In this document: positions 9,144-16,698 of the stretch, one piece after another
Layout: every line of letters starts with the position of its first letter
Numbering within the stretch: position 1 is the stretch's first letter
Assembly (NCBI GenBank): GCA_011523655.1
Contig: WTGH01000010.1
Span: 62,001-126,000, forward strand
DNA from: Rhodospirillaceae bacterium
GTDB taxonomy: Bacteria; Pseudomonadota; Alphaproteobacteria; Bin65
DNA: 64,000 nucleotides
Direction of reading: 5' to 3'
Translations under genes and position numbers: made by a program
Notes under the pieces: model-generated
What the model saw: the letters and a program-made list of their open reading frames with translations, nothing else
Told to the model about the DNA's origin: nothing
Databases searched by the model: none

Positions 9144-9712
9144 TACTGGTCGCCGTTGGGCGGCAGGAGGACGTCGTCGAACGGCAGGTCGTACAGCACG
9201 ATATGGACGAGCACCGCCAATACGGCCGCGGCGGCCGCGCTGCGGGCCAGCCGCTGTTCGACCACGGCAACGATGCCGCCGACCATGACCGTGCCGCCGG
9301 CCAGGTAGCCGAGATACTTGTAGGGAACCGTGTCGCGCAGTTGGCGATAGCTGCCGATCTCGCCGCCGGCGGCATTGATGGCGTCGACCGTGAGCGGCCC
9401 GGTGTAGACCATCAGCGCCAGTCCGGCCCCGATCGCCGCGGCGACGCGGACGATGAACACGGCGCTCTGCCTGTCGAACGGCGCGTTCGCCTGCCGCGGG
9501 CGCAGCAACTCCGTGGCGGCAAACAGCCCGGCCACCACAAGCATGGCGATGGCGACGACCGTCGGGGCGAGGGCGTCGCCGATGATGACCCGCCGCCGGA
9601 ACGTCTCGACGACGCCGCTTTCGATGTCGGCCGGAATCCAGAAAATCAGGGTCGCCAGGGCGAAGGCGGCGACGACCGCCGCCACGCCCAGCGACCAGGG
9701 ATCGGCGCGCAT
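9143..9712 (-). CDS. tctB: Tripartite tricarboxylate transporter small permease TctB
   Basis: Small membrane subunit, 189 residues with four predicted transmembrane segments (about residues 8-26, 48-68, 84-103 and the C-terminal pair at about 135-175). This is the normal shape of TctB, a fast-evolving family recognised mainly by topology and by position between tctC and tctA. A charged loop around residues 68-80 separates segments 2 and 3. It follows tctC after 66 nt containing a stable hairpin and overlaps tctA by 1 nt. Confidence in the family is high because the whole tctCBA order is preserved. Confidence 0.9.
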   Translation of the reverse strand: MRADPWSLGVAAVVAAFALATLIFWIPADIESGVVETFRRRVIIGDALAPTVVAIAMLVVAGLFAATELLRPRQANAPFDRQSAVFIVRVAAAIGAGLALMVYTGPLTVDAINAAGGEIGSYRQLRDTVPYKYLGYLAGGTVMVGGIVAVVEQRLARSAAAAAVLAVLVHIVLYDLPFDDVLLPPNGDQ

Positions 9713-9730
9713 GAGTATGCCGGGGACCGG

Positions 9731-9755
9731 GGCGCGCCGGGAAGCGAGGCGCGCC
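9731..9755 (-). terminator. Intercistronic hairpin between tctC and tctB
   Basis: Two copies of the self-complementary octamer GGCGCGCC (9731-9738 and 9748-9755) can pair around a 9-nt loop, and flanking G/C runs allow a few more pairs. No T-run follows on the minus strand, so this is not a classical full terminator. Hairpins here are common in binding-protein transporters, where they lower expression of the permease genes relative to the binding protein. That role is inferred. Confidence 0.45.
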
Positions 9756-9778
9756 GGCCCCGACCCGGACGGTTTACT

Positions 9779-10747
9779 CTACTGGGTCGCTTCCATCAGT
9801 TGCTTGGAGCTGGCGATGCCGTCGGCGACCAGCTTGTCGAGCGCGGCGCCGGAAATCAGCAGCGGCCCGCCGAAGGCGCGGGTCACGAACTGCGCGGCCT
9901 TGGTGGACTTGTCCTTCAGGATCCCGGCGATGGCGTCGGCCAGCCCCTTGCGGGCGTCGGCCGGGATGCCTTTCGGCGCAACGATCAGGAACTTGGCGCC
10001 GGCGTCGTAGGGAATGCCCAGCTCGATCATTGTGGGTGCGTCGGGCGAGACCTTGAGCCGGGCGGACTCGCCGGACATCAGGTTGACGAGGTCGCCCGCC
10101 CTGACGCCCTTGCCCTGGATGCCCGCGACCCAGCCGGCGTCGACGTCGCCCGCGGTGATCGCGTTCAGGACACCGCGGCCGCCCTTGAACATGACGGTGT
10201 TGAGCTCGATGCCGAACTTCTGCTGGACGACGTAGGCCAGATCCGCGAGTCGCGCGCTCATGGCGCCGAACTTGACCTTGGCGCCGCCCTTCGCGGCCTT
10301 GACCAGGTCGTGGATCGATTTCCAGCCGCGGCCCTTCTTCGCGACGACGCCCATCTGCGAGCCTGCCGTGGTCGTGATGTAGGTGAAGTCGCTCACCGCA
10401 TAGCCGGGCTTTTTCGCGGCCAGAATGTTGTAGCCGAAGGTCTCCGTGACGGCGATGCCGATGGTGAGCCCGTCATTGGGCTGGGTCTTCAGCTTGCGCG
10501 CCATCACCGCGCCGCCCTTGCCGGTGACGTTCTGCGGGATGATCTTCCAGCCCTTGGTTTTCTCGAGCGAGGTGGCCATCAGGCGCGCCTGGGTGTCGGC
10601 GCCGCCGCCGGCCCGGAACGCGATCATCAGGTTGATCGGGCCGCTCGGTTTCCACTCGGCGGCCGAGGGCGTGGCCGCGATCGCCAAGGCCACGGTCGCG
10701 ACGGCTGCGGCGGCCGATACGCGCAAAGGCGTGAACGTCATCTTCAT
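9779..10747 (-). CDS. tctC: Tripartite tricarboxylate transporter periplasmic binding protein TctC
   Basis: Extracytoplasmic solute receptor (Bug family), 322 residues. Residues 1-29 form a Sec signal peptide ending in an Ala-rich ATPSAA, followed by mature EWKPSGPI. Bug hallmarks follow: the AFRAGGGADTQARLM loop near 40, IPQNVTGKGGAVMARKL near 70, and a second-domain segment INAITAGDVDAGW-like near 190. The start at 10747 is chosen because AAGGAGGA lies 5 nt upstream; a longer reading from 10798 would put extra residues before the signal peptide and cover the operator-like repeat at 10777. It is the first gene of tctCBA. No TctDE sensor pair is present. Confidence 0.93.
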   Translation of the reverse strand: MKMTFTPLRVSAAAAVATVALAIAATPSAAEWKPSGPINLMIAFRAGGGADTQARLMATSLEKTKGWKIIPQNVTGKGGAVMARKLKTQPNDGLTIGIAVTETFGYNILAAKKPGYAVSDFTYITTTAGSQMGVVAKKGRGWKSIHDLVKAAKGGAKVKFGAMSARLADLAYVVQQKFGIELNTVMFKGGRGVLNAITAGDVDAGWVAGIQGKGVRAGDLVNLMSGESARLKVSPDAPTMIELGIPYDAGAKFLIVAPKGIPADARKGLADAIAGILKDKSTKAAQFVTRAFGGPLLISGAALDKLVADGIASSKQLMEATQ

Positions 10748-10776
10748 TTCCTCCTTCTTGAGCATTCGCTCATTCC

Positions 10777-10790
10777 GTTGACTAATCAAC
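10777..10790 (-). promoter_or_regulatory. Operator-like inverted repeat upstream of tctC
   Basis: On the minus strand the sequence GTTGATTAGTCAAC has perfect 5-bp arms (GTTGA/TCAAC) around 4 nt, 30-43 nt before the tctC start. The form (TTGA-N4-TCAA) resembles operators of GntR/FCD or MarR-type repressors. No such regulator is encoded in the neighbouring genes. A second short palindrome, CCATATATGG, lies at 10830-10839. Binding is inferred from symmetry and position only. Confidence 0.4.
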
Positions 10791-10885
10791 CATATCATGT
10801 CCGCTCCGTGCCGAGCTGCGCATCCTGTCCCATATATGGTGAGCCGTGTCCCGGGCGTGCCGTTCGTTCCGTGCCGGCCTGCTGT

Positions 10886-12244
10886 CTATCCGATTTCGTC
10901 CAGCACTGCCTTGAAGCGGTGCAGCGGAGCCCGGTTGCGCAGCATGGCGACCGGCACGCTGAAATGGCCGCGCCGCCAGACGAAGCGGTTCTCCGGCGGC
11001 ACGCGCCACTCCTCGATCAGCAGACGCGCGCTGGCAAAGGGCGTCACATGGTCCCGGCTGCCCAGCACGGTGACGATGTTCTCCGGCGGAATCACGGGTT
11101 CGCCGACCGGATCGAGCAGGGGCATGAAGCGCCCGATCAGCTCGCCGGTCCAGCCTTGTGCCATCGTGTTTTCGGCGATGCCCCAGGCCTGCGCCATCGA
11201 GCCGTGCACGGCGGCGTCGGCGATCCGGCCGGTATGGGTGATCAGCAGCATGGCGTCGGGCCGCAGCCTTTCGGGCCAGAAGCGCGCCTTGTCGACGATC
11301 ACCTGGGAGGTCATGGCGCCCAGGCTGCTGCCGCCGATTGCGACCGGCGCGTCGCTGGTGCGGCGGCACCAGTCGATCAGCACCGCCCATTCGCGCGCCG
11401 CGGCGGTGAAATGGTCGAGCGCGCCGCGCGGCGCCGAGGCGATGAACATCTCGCCGCCGTAGCGCCCGTCGGGCACCCGCCGGCCGTGCCACGGCGCTTC
11501 TGGCCGGACGACCCGGATACCCATGGCGACCAGCGCCTCGATCTCGTCGACCAGGCCGCGCCAGTGATCGAACTCGACGCAGATGCCGTGGCCGAAGATC
11601 AGGGTCGGCGGGTCGGCGATACTGTCCGGCTCGTAGACCCGGGCGACCACCTCGTCGTTCATGCGCGAAGAGGGCGACGCAAAGCGGATCCAGCGGTCCC
11701 GGCGGCCGGGCGCGGCGGGAAACCGGCGCGATTCCGCAACCGGCGGCAGCGGGGCCGGAACGGCAAACGCCTGCGCCGGATCGGCGACCAGGCTCGCAAA
11801 GTCCGCCGCGACCTCTTCGGGCGACGGAATGGCCCAGCGGATCGGCGCCGCCCGGACGGCGCTCCGCCAGGGCGCGAACAGCCGCCGCTGAGCGTTGTAG
11901 CCGTTGCGCCGGAACAGGCGCTGCCGCTCGATCCCGGCGAGGTCGTCCGGCGCAACGTCGCCGTCGCTGAAGAAGGCCGCTTCCCATTCCCGTTCGCTGT
12001 CCAGCACCCGGCCGCGGACGCCTTCGAAGCGGCGCAGCCGGCCTTCGAGCAGGGACCGGCCGTGCACCGCCGATGCGTCGGGCATTTCCGCCACGAAACG
12101 CTCGAGCGAGCCTTCCGCGGCCCGCGCCGCCGCCCAGAGCCGCGACAGCGGGAAGAACCAGTTGCACAGCAGATGCATGGCCGCGCGGTCGAACCAGGGC
12201 CGCCCGACCAGGCTGCCGATCGGCGAGCGCAGGCAGGCCCGCAT
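10886..12244 (-). CDS. Alpha/beta hydrolase
   Basis: Serine hydrolase of about 452 residues. The first 170 residues are helical and arginine-rich without a recognised motif; the catalytic domain begins near residue 195. Landmarks are an oxyanion-type FGHGICVEFDHW near 240, the nucleophile elbow GGSSLGAM near 310, a likely acid in the GSRDHVTPF segment near 408, and the catalytic His in the RRGHFS segment near 435. No signal peptide or membrane anchor is evident, so it is probably cytosolic. The start is uncertain: the ATG at 12244 leaves a 34-nt gap after the upstream acyltransferase, while an ATG at 12340 would overlap it by 62 nt; neither has a clear ribosome site. Co-direction with the PlsB-like gene suggests a lipid or ester role, not shown. 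Confidence 0.75.
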   Translation of the reverse strand: MRACLRSPIGSLVGRPWFDRAAMHLLCNWFFPLSRLWAAARAAEGSLERFVAEMPDASAVHGRSLLEGRLRRFEGVRGRVLDSEREWEAAFFSDGDVAPDDLAGIERQRLFRRNGYNAQRRLFAPWRSAVRAAPIRWAIPSPEEVAADFASLVADPAQAFAVPAPLPPVAESRRFPAAPGRRDRWIRFASPSSRMNDEVVARVYEPDSIADPPTLIFGHGICVEFDHWRGLVDEIEALVAMGIRVVRPEAPWHGRRVPDGRYGGEMFIASAPRGALDHFTAAAREWAVLIDWCRRTSDAPVAIGGSSLGAMTSQVIVDKARFWPERLRPDAMLLITHTGRIADAAVHGSMAQAWGIAENTMAQGWTGELIGRFMPLLDPVGEPVIPPENIVTVLGSRDHVTPFASARLLIEEWRVPPENRFVWRRGHFSVPVAMLRNRAPLHRFKAVLDEIG

Positions 12245-12278
12245 GAACTCCGGCGCGGGCAGTCGCCGCGGGGCGGTG

Positions 12279-13718
12279 CTACTCAGGGCCGGACAGCTTC
12301 CGCTGGAGTTGCGCGCGCACCTGCACGATGGAGGCGGCATAGTAGGTCAGCAGCGCGCGTTCGGCCGCGGCCGGGGCCAGCCCGCCGCCGCTCTGCTCCG
12401 CAATCAGTCTGCGCTTGCGCATGCGATTCACCGCTGCCTCGATTTCGGCGGCTTCGCTGCCTTCCCTGAGGCCGATATGGGCGCCCAGTTCACGGACGTC
12501 ATTGAGCCAGCGCAATGCGCGACTTTTTATCTCCTCCGCTTCCAGCGGCCCGTCCGCCTCGGTCAGGATCAGCGAGACCAGAGGCACCGCAAGCACCGGC
12601 ACGACATCGGTAATCCGTTCGGTCAGTTCCGCACCGAGCTGTTCGATGGCGGAAAAGAACGGCTCCCGTTCCAGCCGGGAAAGATCGACGCCGCGCTCGT
12701 CCGACCAGGTCCGGAGCGAGAGCGGTTCGCCGAAGTTGGCGCAGGCGACGCCGAATCCGGCGGACCGCCCCTGCATTTTCCGCCAGGCCAGCTTGAGCAC
12801 GAATTTGGCCGTGCCGCCCATCAGGAATCGCCCGCCCCGGCCGCGAAAATCCGTGTCCGGATTGGCCACGAGGGTCCGTTCCTCGGCCACCCGGTCGAAG
12901 TTGGTGGCGACGGGAATGAACATGATGTCGTAGGGCCCCGCGGGGTCGAAGGTCTTGGTGATATAACCGAGCATGCCGAGCTTCGGCGGATTGATCGTGC
13001 CGTCGCGCGAGAGCTTGCCCTCGGCGAAGATGGCGTGGGGCACGCAGGCCTCCGTCGCCATCTGGACATACCGCTCGAGCACCTTGCGGTAGAGCGGATC
13101 GTCGGTCTTGCGGCGCAGGATATAGGCGCCGGCCAGGCGCAGCAGGCTGCGGAACGGCCACACCCGCGCCCACTCGCCGGCGCCGTAGGACAGGGCGACG
13201 CTGCCCGAGGCGAGATAGGTCACCAGCAGGTAATCGGCGTTGCTGCGGTGGTTGATGAAGAAAACGACTGCGGTGTCGGGCGGGATGTCGGCCATCGTCT
13301 GCTCGTGGGCATAGGCCAGGCGGACCCGGTAGAAGGCGCGCAGCAGCCAGCGCGCGCAGCGGTAACCCAGCCGGAAATAGAAATAGGCGTTGAAGGCCGG
13401 CACCATCTCCCGCGCGATCCTGGAAACCTCGGTCGTCAGGCTGTCGCGCGACACGCCGCGTTCGGCGGCGACTTCGCCGACCGTTTTCATCACCTCCGGA
13501 TCGTAGATCAGCCGGTCGATCAGCACCCGGCGCTTGGTGATCTGGAAGGTCGGCAGCTCCAGCCTCAGCCGGGCGTTGACGTCGTCGATCACCTTGTTGA
13601 CATGGCGGCGCAGATACCAGCGCGCGGTGGGCAGCAGGACATCGTCGAGCGCTGCCAGCACTGCCAGCGCCACGACGATCAGCAGCAGCCAGACCGGTAT
13701 CTCGACCGTCTCCGTCAT
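12279..13718 (-). CDS. Glycerol-3-phosphate acyltransferase-like protein (PlsB family)
   Basis: Membrane-associated acyltransferase of 479 residues that probably acylates glycerol-3-phosphate or lysophosphatidate. Residues 8-24 form an N-terminal membrane helix. The PlsB/LPLAT motifs are in order: NHRSNADYL (the H-x4-D catalytic pair, near 165), an RRKTDDPLYR block near 210 that resembles the substrate-binding region, FAEGKLSRDG near 242, and IPVATNFDRVAE near 278. It is much shorter than E. coli PlsB (807 residues), as usual for this alphaproteobacterial group. The start at 13718 follows directly on a duplicated 14-bp leader element. It is likely first in an operon with the alpha/beta hydrolase. 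Confidence 0.8.
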   Translation of the reverse strand: MTETVEIPVWLLLIVVALAVLAALDDVLLPTARWYLRRHVNKVIDDVNARLRLELPTFQITKRRVLIDRLIYDPEVMKTVGEVAAERGVSRDSLTTEVSRIAREMVPAFNAYFYFRLGYRCARWLLRAFYRVRLAYAHEQTMADIPPDTAVVFFINHRSNADYLLVTYLASGSVALSYGAGEWARVWPFRSLLRLAGAYILRRKTDDPLYRKVLERYVQMATEACVPHAIFAEGKLSRDGTINPPKLGMLGYITKTFDPAGPYDIMFIPVATNFDRVAEERTLVANPDTDFRGRGGRFLMGGTAKFVLKLAWRKMQGRSAGFGVACANFGEPLSLRTWSDERGVDLSRLEREPFFSAIEQLGAELTERITDVVPVLAVPLVSLILTEADGPLEAEEIKSRALRWLNDVRELGAHIGLREGSEAAEIEAAVNRMRKRRLIAEQSGGGLAPAAAERALLTYYAASIVQVRAQLQRKLSGPE

Positions 13719-13722
13719 GGCT

Positions 13723-13750
13723 TTTCGTTCCGGGCCTTTCGTTCCGGGCC
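13723..13750. repeat. 14-bp perfect tandem duplication in the leader of the PlsB-like gene
   Basis: TTTCGTTCCGGGCC occurs twice head to tail (13723-13736 and 13737-13750), ending 4 nt before the start codon of the minus-strand acyltransferase. Read in the gene's direction, each copy carries GGAACGAAA, so the only plausible ribosome-binding segment is duplicated. Confidence 0.9.
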
Positions 13751-13845
13751 TTCCGCACGGGTCCGAAGTTAACACGGAAGACCGCCGGTGAGACAGGCCG
13801 GGAAGGGAGAGCGCAATCCGGCTCGGCGCCAAGCCCGCCGTCCGG

Positions 13846-13888
13846 TTGACATGCCGAATACGGGCTCGTACTTACATTGTCGCTACAA
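13846..13888 (+). promoter_or_regulatory. Possible promoter and operator of the DUF1778/GNAT module
   Basis: A consensus TTGACA (13846-13851) lies about 75 nt upstream of the antitoxin start. After 17 nt there is a weak TACTTA in the -10 position. The short inverted repeat TTGT-CGCT-ACAA (13877-13888) sits just downstream, where an autoregulatory antitoxin would be expected to bind. The arms are only 4 bp, so the operator call is weak. Confidence 0.3.
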
Positions 13889-13924
13889 ACGCGAGCGAAC
13901 GGCGAGACTTCGGAGGAACCGAAA

Positions 13925-14188
13925 ATGCGGACGCAAACGATCAATCTGCGCGCCTCCGAAGAGCAGAAGGCGCTGATCGACCGGGCGGCCGCATGCCTCG
14001 GCAAGTCGAGGACGGAGTTCATCCTCGATACGATGCGCGAAGCGTCGGAGAATGTGTTGCTCGACCAGCGCGTATTTTGGCTCGACGACGAAGCCTTTGC
14101 CGCCTTTCAGGCGATCCTCGACGCACCGCCGGAACCGAGCGAGGAATTGCGTCGTACCCTGAACAGGACGCCTCTCTGGGAAAGGTAA
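13925..14188 (+). CDS. DUF1778 antitoxin (TacA-like)
   Basis: Antitoxin of 87 residues with the N-terminal ribbon-helix-helix DNA-binding element typical of TacA (TINLRASEEQKALIDRAA, then LGKSRTEFILDTM) and an acidic, less ordered C-terminal tail around VLLDQRVFWLDDEAFAAF that in relatives wraps the toxin. It should neutralise the acetyltransferase encoded 9 nt downstream and repress the operon. The start at 13925 has a clear GGAGGA about 9 nt upstream; an earlier ATG at 13877 lacks one and adds 16 non-conserved residues. Confidence 0.9.
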   Translation: MRTQTINLRASEEQKALIDRAAACLGKSRTEFILDTMREASENVLLDQRVFWLDDEAFAAFQAILDAPPEPSEELRRTLNRTPLWER

Positions 14189-14197
14189 AGTCCGGCA

Positions 14198-14695
14198 ATG
14201 CCGCTGACCGGACCGGAGCCGCTTTCCGAGCGTCATATCCTGACCGGTTTCGACAGCGGCCAACCGGCTCTCGATTCCTGGCTTGTTTCGCGAGCGTTCA
14301 GAAACGAGCGGTCTGGAGCTTCGCGCACCTACGTCGCGTGCGAAGACGGCAGGGCGATTGCCTATTATTGTCTTTCTGCGGCCTCGGCGGCGCACCGGGC
14401 TGTTCCCGGACGAATCAGACGGAACATGCCCGATCCGGTTCCTGTTGTCCTGCTGGGGCGGCTGGCGGTCGCAAGGTCCCATCAAGGCAGAGGACTCGCC
14501 CGGGACCTCGTCCGGGACGCGACGCTGCGGACCCTGCGCGCCGCGGAAATTGCCGGCGTCAGGGCCCTGCTCGTACACGCAGCCGATGCCGGTGCGGCCG
14601 GATTTTACAGGAAGGTGGGATTTATCGAATCGCCGACCGATCCGCTTGTCCTGTTATTGCCGTTGGAGACGATGCGCAACGGATTCGATACATGA
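14198..14695 (+). CDS. GNAT-family acetyltransferase toxin (TacT-like)
   Basis: Acetyltransferase of 165 residues, the typical partner of DUF1778 antitoxins. In characterised TacT/AtaT enzymes the target is the amino group of aminoacyl-tRNA, which stops translation. The acetyl-CoA-binding motif A is visible as LLGRLAVARSHQGRGLARDLVRDA (about residues 85-108; the core is QGRGLA). The FYRKVGF segment near 138 supplies the usual Tyr of the GNAT active site. The N-terminal LTGFDSGQPALDSWL segment is also characteristic of the toxin branch. No loss of key residues is seen, so the module may be active. Confidence 0.88.
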   Translation: MPLTGPEPLSERHILTGFDSGQPALDSWLVSRAFRNERSGASRTYVACEDGRAIAYYCLSAASAAHRAVPGRIRRNMPDPVPVVLLGRLAVARSHQGRGLARDLVRDATLRTLRAAEIAGVRALLVHAADAGAAGFYRKVGFIESPTDPLVLLLPLETMRNGFDT

Positions 14696-14731
14696 ATCAT
14701 TCGCGTTGGCTTTCCACAAGCCCGGCTAGTG

Positions 14732-14749
14732 CCCGGCAGTATTGCCGGG
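14732..14749 (+). terminator. Hairpin after the toxin gene
   Basis: CCCGGCA (14732-14738) and TGCCGGG (14743-14749) pair perfectly around GTAT, 36 nt after the toxin stop. No U-tract follows, so termination would be inefficient or Rho-assisted. The rest of the 155-nt gap up to the AtuA-like gene shows no gene. Confidence 0.35.
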
Positions 14750-14850
14750 TCGATTGTCGCCAGTGCCATTGCCGCTGAATAACATCTTTTCAAAACCGCC
14801 CGCTTCGGGGATTTTGCCGGCGGAGCGAACCTTGGGGGACTGGCGGAAGG

Positions 14851-16698
14851 ATGACATCGGCGCCCGACATCGTCCGCATCGGCGGGGCGAGCGGCTATTG
14901 GGGTGAGTCGGCCATGGCGACGCCGCAATTGCTTGCCGACCGCTCGGTCGATTTTCTGGTCTACGACTATCTGGCCGAGATCACCATGTCGATCCTGGCC
15001 CGCGCCCGCGGCAAGAATCCGGCCATGGGCTACGCGACCGATTTCGTCTCGGCGGTTCTCAAACCCAATATCCGGGAGATTGCCGCCCAGGGGGTCAAGG
15101 TGGTCAGCAATGCCGGCGGCGTGAATCCGGAGGCCTGCGCCGAGGCCGCCCGCGCCGTCATCGCCGAGGCCGGACTGGACCTCAAGGTCGGCGTCGTGCG
15201 CGGCGACGACCTGATGGCGGACCGGGAGAGGCTCGCCGAGGCCGCGCCCTGCGAAATGTTCAGCGGCGCGCCGTTTCCCCCCGTGAAAAATCTCGCCAGC
15301 ATCAACGCCTATATCGGCGCCTTCCCGATCGCCGCGGCGCTCGACGCCGGCGCCGACATCGTCATCACCGGCCGCTGCGTCGACAGCGCGGTCACGCTGG
15401 GCGCCTGCATCCACGCCTTCGGCTGGCGGCCCGGCGAGTGGGACTGGCTGGCCGCCGGCAGCCTGGCCGGCCATATCCTGGAGTGCGGGCCCCAGGCGAC
15501 CGGCGGCAACCATACCGACTGGGAGGGTATCGCCGGGTCGATCGACGACATCGGCTATCCGATCGGCGATATCACATCCGACGGCAGCTTCACCCTGCGC
15601 AAGCCGGCGGGCAGCGGCGGCATGGTGACGGTCGGCACGGTGGCGGAGCAGATGGTCTACGAAATCGGCGATCCCCAGGCCTATCTGTTGCCCGACGTCT
15701 GCTGCGACTTTTCCGGGGTGGCGATCGAACAACTCGGCGAGGACAGGGTGGGCGTGACCGGCGCGCGCGGCCGGCCGGCTCCGCCGGACTATAAGGTCAG
15801 CGCGACCTGGGCCGACGGTTTCCGTGCCGGCGGCTATTTCACCTTCACCGGCCGCAACGCCGCCGGTAAGGCGCAGGTCTTCGCCAAAGCGGCAATCGCC
15901 CGGGCTCAGGCTGCATTGCGCGGGCGCAACCTGGGCGATTTCACCGAAACCAGCATCGAGGTGATCGGCGCCGGGAGCCAGTACGGCGCGGCGGCCGGGT
16001 CGGCGGACGCGCGGGAAGTCGTGCTCAAGCTGGCGGCTCGGCATCCGGAGGCGGCCGGCGTCGGCCTCCTGCTGCGCGAGGCCTCGGGCCTCGGCCTGGC
16101 GACCCCGGCGGCGCTTTCCGGCTTTTCCGGCACGAGGCCGCGGCCGTCGCCGGTCGTCCGCCTGTTCTCTTTCCTGGCGCCGAAGACGGAGATCGCCCTG
16201 AGCGTCGAGGTCGATGGCGTGCCGATCCCGTATGCCGAGCCCGTCACAGAAGGCGGGCCGGGAGAACCGGTCCGTCCGCCGCCGCCCGGCGATCCCGGCG
16301 CCGATGCGGAGCCTGCCGGGCTGGTCGCGGTCCGTCTCGAAGACCTCGCCTGGGGGCGCAGCGGCGACAAGGGCGACAAGGCGAATATCGGCGTCATCGC
16401 CCGGCGCGCCGATTACCTGCCCTGGATCTGGCGCAGCCTGACGGAAGAGCGCGTCGCGGAGACTTTTGCGCATTTCCTTGACGGCGCCGCCGCGAAACCG
16501 GTCGAGCGCTTCCTGATGCCTGGGACGAACGCCGTCAATTTCCTGCTCCACGACGTTCTGGGCGGCGGCGGCGTCGCCAGCCTGCGCAACGATGCCCAGG
16601 GCAAGGGCTACGCACAGATCCTGCTGGATACGCCGATTGCGGTGCCGGCGGCGCTGGCTGCGCAGGCCGCGGCCGATGCGGAGGCGCGCGCCGCATGA
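14851..16698 (+). CDS. atuA: AtuA-family protein (acyclic terpene utilisation, DUF1446)
   Basis: Full-length AtuA-type protein, 615 residues. The large DUF1446 domain occupies residues 5 to about 455 (RIGGASGYWGESAMATPQLL start, VVSNAGGVNPEAC near 88, ITGRCVDSAVTLG near 172). The small C-terminal AtuA-like domain begins near 490 with DLAWGRSGDKGDKANIGV. In Pseudomonas, atuA belongs to the citronellol/geraniol operon and is required for growth, but its reaction is not known. Start supported by GGAAGG just upstream. The stop overlaps the next start (ATGA). It is the first gene of a five-gene run with two carboxylase subunits and a hydratase, which supports a role in branched or isoprenoid acyl-CoA breakdown. 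Confidence 0.88.
   Translation: MTSAPDIVRIGGASGYWGESAMATPQLLADRSVDFLVYDYLAEITMSILARARGKNPAMGYATDFVSAVLKPNIREIAAQGVKVVSNAGGVNPEACAEAARAVIAEAGLDLKVGVVRGDDLMADRERLAEAAPCEMFSGAPFPPVKNLASINAYIGAFPIAAALDAGADIVITGRCVDSAVTLGACIHAFGWRPGEWDWLAAGSLAGHILECGPQATGGNHTDWEGIAGSIDDIGYPIGDITSDGSFTLRKPAGSGGMVTVGTVAEQMVYEIGDPQAYLLPDVCCDFSGVAIEQLGEDRVGVTGARGRPAPPDYKVSATWADGFRAGGYFTFTGRNAAGKAQVFAKAAIARAQAALRGRNLGDFTETSIEVIGAGSQYGAAAGSADAREVVLKLAARHPEAAGVGLLLREASGLGLATPAALSGFSGTRPRPSPVVRLFSFLAPKTEIALSVEVDGVPIPYAEPVTEGGPGEPVRPPPPGDPGADAEPAGLVAVRLEDLAWGRSGDKGDKANIGVIARRADYLPWIWRSLTEERVAETFAHFLDGAAAKPVERFLMPGTNAVNFLLHDVLGGGGVASLRNDAQGKGYAQILLDTPIAVPAALAAQAAADAEARAA

Noticed and set aside
9203-12469. A continuous plus-strand open frame of over 1000 codons across tctB, tctC and the alpha/beta hydrolase
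   Set aside because: Its translation is Arg/Gly/His/Asp-rich without family motifs and mirrors well-supported minus-strand genes; such antisense frames are a by-product of high G+C at third codon positions.
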